Source: Vitellaria paradoxa
Lineage: Eukaryota > Streptophyta > Magnoliopsida > Ericales > Sapotaceae
DNA length: 64,000 nucleotides
Direction of reading: 5' to 3'
Assembly: GCA_019916065.1 (NCBI GenBank)
Contig: CM034243.1
Coordinates: 25,198,147 to 25,262,146 of the forward strand
The position numbers and the translations under genes are program-made. The notes beneath the pieces are model-generated. The model made no database searches, was not told the origin of the DNA, and saw only the letters and a program-made list of their open reading frames with translations. Positions 35,601-46,300 of the stretch are shown piece after piece (the stretch's first letter is position 1; the number at the start of each line of letters is the position of its first letter).

Positions 35601-38600
35601 AGGTCCACAATTTATGAAGATTGAAAATGTTGGATAATGGTGGTGGTAGTGGGTCTTGTTAGCAATGGGTGATTGATTGATGAAGGAGCTCGAATGGGGG
35701 TCAATGAGTCTCATGCTGGCAGTGGAAACTTGGTGTGATGGACAATGGTGGCAATTATGGCCAATACCGTGGATAGCAATTGTCGACAAATATGGTGATA
35801 GGCGGGTAGGTTTGTGGCAGGTGTATGGAGGAGGGAGGAGGAGGGTGGTCAGGCTTGGTGGTTATCTTAAGGGTGGTAGTTGAGTCAAAGAGATGCTAAG
35901 AAAAGTGGGGCACTGGTAGATATGTTCTTGTAAGGCAACAGGCTTGGTAGGGGTAACATCATTGATAATGGTATTGTGGTACATTTGGTAGGATGGACTT
36001 ACTGAAAAATATGGTGTAGGAGAAAGGAGGATTGAGTGGGGCGATGCAGGGTTGGATGTTACTTCTAAGACCTTGAATGAAAAGTGGTCCTTGTGAGGAT
36101 ACCCATAAAAAATATCACAACATGCAAAAGGCAGGCAGAAAGTAGACGAATTATCATCTTCCAAAATTTACAATTGACCGCTGTACTTAATCTTCAAGCA
36201 ATTGATAGCATCCTCAAACCAAACAGGCATACCTGGGACGACAAGAATTATATATACCACCTATAACCAAGAGCTCATTGGCACCCTCAGCGTTCCTGAG
36301 CAAAATGCAGAATTTTCGGTATGTTGCCGAAGGCAGTTGCCCGCTCAATACCATACACGCTATATTGCAACGAATGGATGAGCACCTTAGCACTAGACAA
36401 TGATTAATAAGACACCCTAAAGCTTGGCAAATTAGCATCCATAACCCAATGGTTTCAACAATGTTTTTGCCCATTTCAAACAATTTATGAATTGATCAAT
36501 GATCTGATATATTCTTCTAATTTTTGTAATGCTAAGGACGCTTAGGACGGCATAATCATCAATTCAAAAATCAAAGTAAAAAATAGAAAATATAGAAGAA
36601 ACGTATGGCAGCAGTTCCAAGCGCCAATAACAAAACCATAGCGAATGTAGTTGCCTATCTTTTAAACGATCTAGTGGACCTGTCAGTGTGCCAAACCTTG
36701 GATCTAGATGAAATTTACTTGAACTATAAATAACCAACATGAACATAAATTTCTTGACACTGCTTGGAAGAGAAGTGTTGATGTATATTCAACTGCAGGT
36801 GAAGGATGCATGTGATATGCAATAGATTGAACATAAAAGACCAAATTCAAGCAGAAGAAAGAACATGAAAAGCAGCAATGCTAACTATAACTGCTTAAAA
36901 CTGGAACCGGAATTGAATCATAGCATATTATAGAGCTGTGGATGCTCAAAGAGCCGCCATTTTACTTACGGAGTATAACCAGAGATGCAATAATCAGGGT
37001 GCCGAAGCAAAGCAAGTGTTGTCTCTGCAATAAAGGCAACTAATAAGAGATGCATATTGTGGAGTAGTAGAACTAAGGAAGAGAATATAAGCAGGGTGAT
37101 GTGCTGAAAATGATATTTTAAATTGAAAAAATTACCCAAATTCCTAAACAAAAACCTATCATAACACAAGAGCAAGACTATAATGTGGCATCATGTCCTG
37201 AAACAGAAATGGAACCGATCACCCAAGCATTATTAGAGAAAAGATAGCAATATGATGAGGGGCTATCACATGAATCTAACCAGCAAGGAAAAAAAATTAA
37301 TCTCATTCAAGATAGGAGTATACGCTCAACAGATTAGTATCATTTATGATCAAACCATGGTTGAGAAAATTGGATGTTTCAGATATCATATATTTCCATG
37401 AGCTGGAATGATAGAACATTCCCCTAAAGCGGAAGGAGCTATGGACCTGCCTCCTAGCAAACCAAAGAATCTCTGATCTGTTCAGAAGTATGTTGACATC
37501 ACCAAAACTTTCAGCAACATGCAAGAGGCTATATAAAATCGGGGGGCTATAGCTTTTTAGACAACTTTTTGTTGAATTTCTATTCTCTTGGAAGCCATTG
37601 CCATGGTATCTGAAAAAAGGTGCCGCCAATGTCTTTGGCAAGTTGCATTACATTCAGTTCAGTTGAATGAGGCATATTTTATAAACTTGCAGAAAAGGTC
37701 TAATTTTCATTTAAAATTGTGAGCAGAACCTTAGTGCCCAATTGTGGCTATCAATTTAAGGAGACAACATGGTCCTATTTTCTCCAATCTGCTCAATGTA
37801 CAGCCAAATCTACATCCAAGACAATCATATCCCCTTTCCCCAGCCTCAGCTCACATTCTTTTGGACTGTCTTACCCTTTCAAACCTTCAATAGGGATCAA
37901 GATTCATTGATTGGCCAACATTGCACCTGGCTAACTACATTCATCTTTGAACATATTTCCCAATTATCCAATATTATTGCAAAAGTATAGCGAACCTTAT
38001 ATCTGTTCGAAAAAAATTTTTCCTCTCAAGTTGGTTAAAAATCAACGACCCCACACATTAAAGCAATTCACCACGTCATCCATCTTTATAATTTTATAGA
38101 GGAATTGTTCTGATTCATTCTTAATATTTGATCTAAGATGATTAAAAGGTCACTCTTAGAATATCAGATACCAATTTCACATAACTTCATTTCATGAGGA
38201 ACTTTTCAGTTTCTTTTTTCTATTTTTTGGTACATACTCAAACTATCAAATTGGAGAAAATAAGCAATCATTTTCACAAGTGGTCCTCCCTCTCTCTTTA
38301 AACATGGGTTCCCAAACTATCAAACTGAACAACAATAAGCAATCATTTTCTTTCTCCAGTCATTTTCACAGAAAGTGGTCCTCTCTCTTTAAACGTGGGT
38401 CCCAAACTACTAAATTGGAGAACAAAAAGCAATCATTTTCGCAAGAAAGTGATCCTCCCTCTCTCTTTAAACATGGGTGTGGTTAATGTTCAACCCCTCC
38501 CCCCCCCCAAAAAAAAAAAAGAAAGAAAAAATAAGAAAAGAAAAAACCATTGTTGTCTAACGAAAATAAACCATTTATTGCTGAACGAGGAAGGCCTTTC

Positions 38601-40313
38601 TACATTAACTAATGACAGAAGGAAGAAATAACCACCCAACAAGCTCGTAAACACATTTTCAACTACATACATACTACATATTAAACCACTCTTATAATTT
38701 AACGGAAAGTAAGAAGTGATTTGTCTATTACAAAAAATAATAGCAATAAATAGAGGGGGATTGAATATAATGGCATCACAAGATTGGGACTTCTATAAGA
38801 AAATGATGTGAAGGGTTATCAAATTTAGAGGACTAATAATGTATTAAAATCAAACCGTCAAGGCTATAAATCTCCTACTATGCTTATTAATTTTCTTACC
38901 TAACTCACTTCATTGCCTTATCACTCTATCTTACTAAAAGCAATAAAGGAGTTGATCCTGCATTCCATCTAGCAATCAATGTCTGAGGGGATAGAGAACC
39001 AAGTACTTCAACTAATTTCCTAAGCCAAAGAAAACTTGCCAAAGCACAAAATCTCTACTGCTCATGCAACAGACCATAAAGCACAAAGCTTGTGCATCCC
39101 ATCCGAAGAATGAACAACAATTTCCAAATCAAGCATTTAATTAGAACCCTCCACCAATTGCATAATGAATTCAAAATCACTTTTTAGTTTCCTATACTAA
39201 TATTTATTATCTTTTGACAAAGTGCATGGCTTGATTTGAAAAGGATTTTTTGTAGTAGTTAGGATTTATACCATATGGGTAAAAAACCAATCCTCTCAAA
39301 CCATTATAAGATCCTAATGAGACCTCTCACTCATTGCCAGTTGGTTTTGAGTTGGATGTTTTAGGTATCAAAGTTAAGTTTAGGGAGGACTCGTCTCTAT
39401 TTTCCCTTAATCTTTCAGTTGTGCAGCTCGTGTACTTGGTGCACCTGTCTACCTCTCCACATGCGAGAGGGGGTTGCACGTGAGGGGGCATGTTAGGATT
39501 TTATCTCATATTGGTAAAATCAAGCCTCCCAAATTGGTATAAGACCATAACAAGGCCTCCACTCATTGGCAATTGGTTTTGTGTCGGATGCATTAAGAGT
39601 AGTCAAGAAGCAACCAGCTGAATGTCCACACTTACAAGCATGGAACAAGATTGGAGCATGGAATGATATTCCACATGGGTAAGCAGAAGTTCAAGGGTTT
39701 AGAGTAGGAGGCATCTCTTGGTGAGATATATGGCTGTACGTGTACAAAAACTATTGACAGTACAACAATAAAGATGATGAAAATATTGTAGCATACCTTG
39801 TGCATAGTCATGGTTTTGTATAGTTGACATGTACTTGCGTTCCACACCCTTTTTGGTTGTGTGTGTTTAGTTAAAAATTTTACTCATCCAAAAGAGAGAG
39901 AGAGAAAAAAAAAAAAGAATCTTATGATTAACATTTGTGTAACAGTACTACCAAAACATATTCAAGAATCTCAAGTATACTTACAAATACATGTTCATAT
40001 ACATATAAAAAATGAAAACAGAGCATGTTGTGTCAAAACCCAACTCCAACATGGAACTTTGTGCAACATACCATATCGCCACTATATTACAATTCTGAAT
40101 CAAATTGTTCCAGTGCTTAGCACAATCAAGTCTAGCACTTAACAAATTAAGCTAAAACAAATTTAAATAATTTAAACAACAGAAGCCCTTTAAAAGAAAC
40201 TTTACCAGTCAGTACATAGCTTAAACCCTCTGACGTGGATGTATCAGCAGTTTCAGCAATCCGATTAAGATCTCTTTGAAGTAACCGCCCCATCCCCAAC
40301 AACCCAACCTAAA

Positions 40314-40364
<51 letters not shown>

Positions 40365-43300
40365 TAAGCGAAATCTCAAAGAAACTGCTGGGTAAAATCC
40401 CAAAAGAGAAGGATTCATAACAGTGAAACTATCTTGGCCTAATGGTGAAAATAAGTTCATATATTACTAGGCCAAAAATGTAAGTTACACATCATTGATA
40501 ATATTAGAATTTACATCCCTAAAATCTATAACTTTCAAAGGTTCTCTCAAAACTCATGCTTGGAAAACTACTCATCGACCGGTATCTAATATTTAGCCAA
40601 GAAATCTACAACCATAGAGCATACCCCCAGATGATGGAACCTGAAAATTCTCGAATCCGGCTAGATCCATGAATCCACAAAACACAATCAAACAATCACA
40701 GAGAAACATACAATTGATGACCAGAAAACCCTCACCAAAACAGTAAGATCAGACTTCGGGTCTGATTTCTGAGACCACCCAAACACCTTCACTATAAAAC
40801 TTGATACAAGAAAGTTGAACTGAACACTCTACAACTCCGCGCACGTATTCTCTGAATTATCTTTCTCGATTCCTTGATGCACTATGACCAAGTGAAGAAA
40901 AACTGACTCCTCAGAAAGACCGTCTTGAAATTCTTGAAGACTTACAAACGATTACAACGTAAAAGAAAGGAAGAGAGAAAGAGAGAGAGAGAGAGAGAGC
41001 TCACAACAAAAAGTTATCTCGTTAACTCTGTGTATGCCCTCTCTGTGTATTTTATTATTCAGACCTAGAGCATATATATAAAGGATAAAAAAATAGGAAA
41101 CAAATCTAACTCAAAAATCCTGGACAGGTCAAACCCTCAAGTTCCCTGCGAGCTGCACTGGATGTAGCTCGATGCTTCAGCCTCCTTGCAGCCAAGCTGT
41201 GGACAGCACTGTTTTTCTGCTCAGGCTTTATCCGTGAGTTCCGAACCTTCAACTAGCCTGCGGATCCTTTTTGGTATAGAATTTTCAATCCATTGTAGTC
41301 CTTCCTCAATTATAATTCCTCAATTTTCAGACTTCTCAGCAATTAGGAAATCTTTTAAGAACCAATCTTTTTCAAATTACAAAATCTACTCATGCTTGAA
41401 ATAGGAAACAAATTTTTTTATTAATTTAATTCAAATTTTGTTTGGATTTGCCATCATAAGGATTCAACAGAACCATTTCAACATCTAACCATTCTTTGAT
41501 GCCCCATTACGGACAACCCCCCACCCCGAACCCCCCCAACCCCACAAAAAAAAAAGAAAAAAAGGAAAAAATCTAATGGCATAGAAAAGTAACAAAAATT
41601 AAGGAAAGTGTTTTTATTAAAGTTCCCCAAATGTCTCACAACTATTTTCAAAAACATTACATAGTATGCAAAAATGTTTCCCTTTTTTTTTTCAGAGAAC
41701 AAGTTTCCAAAATTTTCCAAATGTACCCAAAACTTTTTGGAAGTTAGATTCCTATCCTCTCAAATGAGATCCTCCAAATCCAAGTTTCATGACAACTACA
41801 TGGTACAAAAGTTATTCTTATCCACCTTCTCAATAGGAATTAGATAGCATTTCCCTGATACAATAAAAATTCATCCTCATCTCTATCTTGTATAAGAGAA
41901 TGAATATGATCCAACCACCAAAAATACAATACACAATAAGGACACGTTGGCAAAGGTATTTTTTTCTTTTTAAAAAAATAAAAATCAAGACAAGACATGA
42001 CATGACATGACATGGCTAGAAGCGTAGGACAAGTCAACAAATGAATATATTTCTATATGTATAGAGAGAGGAAATTAATAATCATATTAATTTTTCCATT
42101 GAAAATATATATATATTTAATTGCATCAAATCTTAAGAAATCATTTTCCATGGTTTACATATTAAAAAAGAAATGTAAACATAGAATTCTATTGCGTATT
42201 ACAGAAAACTCCATTCATAAACATATTAGAAGTGTTGAGTCTTAGAATTACAAAATTTAAAATGAGAAGAGATCAATAGGTATTATTTGCACTTCATAAT
42301 TGGGTCTGTTGGAAAACGATGAAAAGAGTAGAAGTGGTGTTGGGCTTGTCAGGACCATTCCCCTCAATATGATATATGTCACATACATGGAATAAATACA
42401 TATACATGCTGGAGTAAATACAGACGCATACTCAATCTACCCAAGTACATGGGAGATGAATAAACATATCTAAGGCACAATGAACACATTTAATGAATAC
42501 ATTCTAACACTCAAGATGAACATGGACAATCCTGAAAATATTCATCTTCAAATAAAACAACAATATTCAAATTCGAAGCACTCAAATCTTCAAGTGAAGC
42601 CTTCATTAAACGAAAACAGAACTGTACTTCAAAACTGGAATGAATATTGCTACTGAACTCAATAAATGACTGGATTTATCAAACATTTTACAAAATAACA
42701 AAGAAGCTTGAATATTGGCCCACGAACATGGCTTCTCAAACAACTGTGAGGCAGATAATTAATGCAAATCATTTAATTTGCCAAGAATAGTAAGGCAATT
42801 CGACTTATCGAGATAGACAAATATAAGTCCATCATTGTCAAACTCTTGTTTGACCGACAATACGAAGTTGGCCAAATAACAAATCTCCATCAATACATAT
42901 TTGTGTTTTGCTGTAGAAACAACTAACAAGGAGGATGTAGAAACATATCTTATAAACTCAAACCTCTCTCTCTCTCTCTCTTTTTTTTTTTTTTAAATGT
43001 TTTTGCCCCTCTTCAAGATGAATCGAAAATAAGATTTGTGAGGTAAATCAGGAAGACAGAGAGATTTAGGAGTAGAATCCAGAGCAAAGGGAAGAAACAT
43101 TTCAAGAAAGCAAAATATCTTCTTATTACTTGTCGAAGATCTGAACAAGAGAAGAGTCAACTAAGATATCAACAGGAAGATCGAGGAGGGCCCGGAGATG
43201 TATATACGCTCTTCAAGAACATTGACAAGCCAAGAGTGTATATTTGATTTTGAAAATGTATATTTGATTTTGAAAAAACTGTATCAAGCGGCCTCACTAC

Positions 43301-46300
43301 TCTTGTTGCCAATATTTTGGTAAAATCCGATGCATGCTTCTACCCTACTAAGGAGTCCAAATCATTCAGGCAGCCTCCCTTCTTTCTCCAAAATCAATGC
43401 TGCAAAAGAAGCATTAATCTCTTTTAAAGTTTCCTGTGAATTCATTCATTGGAACATTCTATTCCACTATTTTTTTGATAAAACATTCTATTCTACCATA
43501 TGTCAACAATAACCTAAAATAGCCATAATCATCACATCTAGTGGTCGTTCAGATTAAAGACTGTCAAGCATTTCATCTCAACTCTCCCACCCAACAGCTC
43601 CATTATCTCCTCCATAAACGGCTGCCCAGCCATTCACTATCTCTTTCTCAACAGTTCTGGACTAAAATCCAACAAATTAGGGTCTTTATTCTTACAATTC
43701 TCATAACAGCCTTGCACTAAATTCCATCCTCCTTTGACATGCTCCAGCTACCACACATAAAAGTCATTAGCTTTCCATTCAGCCCCTGGGCCTTGTCACC
43801 CACCATGGATATCAATGTATTCCACACTTCTTCCTTCTTAAATGTAATCTCCACAGACTGCTTGTCCTCTCTACCAATGGTTGGAAAATCCCACTCTTAT
43901 GTCAATGGTCTCCATTGCTCCTTTTCTGCAAACAAATCTGAATAGAAATCCACAATACCTGCATGAACCTCATTTTCCCTTTCTAAAGTCCTAACCCTAA
44001 CCATGATTTTCTCGATGTGGTTAAACCTTTAATCATTCATGGTCTTGCGAAAAAACTTCATGCTCCAATCTTTCAACCAAAAAGCTTCTAACACCAACAA
44101 ACCTCCTCTATCTTGACTATCCTTGAAAATTCCTCTCTCAGCTCCACTCTTCTTCTGTCTTCAACTTCAGATAAAGGCTCCTCCACCTCCTTATCATCCA
44201 GTACAGCAAATCTCGACCAAAATTCTACACTTATCAAGTTCAATTCTCCCAAAACTCTCCTTGCTTCATGTAGTCCTATCTTCTTTAAGTCGCCTGATTT
44301 TGGAGGCAAAAACATAGCTAGGACTCCCGCTGATCTGATATATCCTCCCCACCACCTTGCTACTCTATCTTGGAAACCCTCAGCCAGTAGATATATATTT
44401 TCAAATCTAAAAGGCGATGGCCCCCTATTGACAACTCGACAATATAGGAAAATGATCGGAGGTCACCTTGGGCAATAACAATTGTTTCACTCCTAGGAAT
44501 TGATCTCCCCATTCCCCTGAGAACAAAAGTCTATCTATTCTGGACCAACTTTTGGAATTAGACCATGTGTATGCTTCCCTAATAACGAGATATCCACCAA
44601 TCCAATCTGATCTATAAAACTCAAGAACTGCCTCATTGAAGACTAAATAGTCAAACAACTTGCCCTCTCCTGAATGAATATAACGTAATTAAAATCCACC
44701 CAAAACGCCAAGGTTCTTCCCACCGAAGCCCATGTTCTAAGTACAGCCTATCATGATTGCATGTTGGTCCATGGCCTCCCGTGAACAACCATTTAAAGTC
44801 GCTCAGCACACTTTTGAACAAGCGTGAACCTGAAAAACTGTCCATCTCCTGATCTTCCAATGATAAACATTTGCTATCCAATACAATTATAATTACATCT
44901 GCACTTCCCACTGCCCGAAGGTTAACCACTTCCCCCATTTGCTCCCCTACAAACCCCTTAACCACGAGTCATTAATCTCCATTTTTGTTTCCTTTCAACA
45001 CACAAGATTCAGTTTCCACCTTCTCAGAATTGCTTTGATCACAACCCTTACATCAACTCCATTCACCCACCTCACATTCTAACTTATGATTTTCAAATTA
45101 TTGATTGCATGTTAAAACCAACCATTTATTTACCCTGCCTCCTGGACACTTTGTCCTCCCTTTATCATAATAAATTGAACCATCTAATAGTTCAGCTCCC
45201 TCCTACCTCTGGCTATGCCTACTTTGGAACTCATCTTCTCCTGGACTATCTTTTCTCTACCTTTCCTCTATAGCCCCAAAAAGTTTTGAGAATCTCTCCC
45301 TCAAAACCTTCATAAGAAATGCCCAGAAATTTCCAAAAAGCCTTAACTCTTCATAAAACCCAAATTGATGCCTTATCTCCATCCTCCCTGCAGCCTACAA
45401 GTAGCAGCCTAGGTTTGCCAACTCATTTCTTTCTGCCCCATCATTTAGCTTCACAAAATAAATTCTTTTAAGAGCTCCCCTAGCTTCTTTACAACATACT
45501 GCACCTTACCCCTATGACACTGTGTGCTAAATTTTCTATATTACTCAAGCAATCTTTTTTTTTTTTTTAATTTATAAATAAAGACAACTTTTATTAATGA
45601 AAAGAAAAATTGCCGGCATTAAGAAAATGCCAGCTTACTACACAACCATCCTTACTGAATGAAACAGTCATACTCTCGACAAAAGTTCAAAACAAATTCC
45701 CATCGGGCTCTGTACCTCTTTCTAACCAACTATGCAACATGGACAAAAACAAACTTTTCAATCTGTATAACAGCATCTCTGTTCCTTCAAAAATTCTCCT
45801 ATTTTCTCTCCTTCCAAATCAACCAAAATAAACAAAAAGGAACAAGATACCAACTACCTACCAACTCTTCCCCTTATAAGAACTAATTTATAGCCCCACC
45901 AAGTGCTTAGTAAACTCTTCACATCCTTTGAGAACACCCACTTAACCCCAAAACTAGATAATATCAAATCCCACAACTCTTTTGTCCACAACTCCATGCA
46001 AAAAGAAATGCTGATATTGCCAAAAGCTTCCTATAACTAACTGCTACAGTAGAAACTGATCTGGACTTTGAAACATCCTCGCCAATCAAATCATCTGAAT
46101 TACTAGTCAAAAATAAATATCCACTACTTATCAAATAATAGTAACAAATAACTAATTACAGTAAATGACAATAATTTTGCGGGGAGTTATGGGTAGGTTA
46201 AGTCTAACTTTTCTGGGAATTGTGTTGAATACCAGGAATATGGCGACCACTAGAATTCGATGGAGAGATAAGAAGCAAAGCAATTTGGAACGCGAGAGAG

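Noticed and set aside
34881..36266. Several short frames in FLAP1 intron 3
   Set aside because: They follow pyrimidine- or purine-rich composition of a repeat-like segment and overlap each other on both strands.
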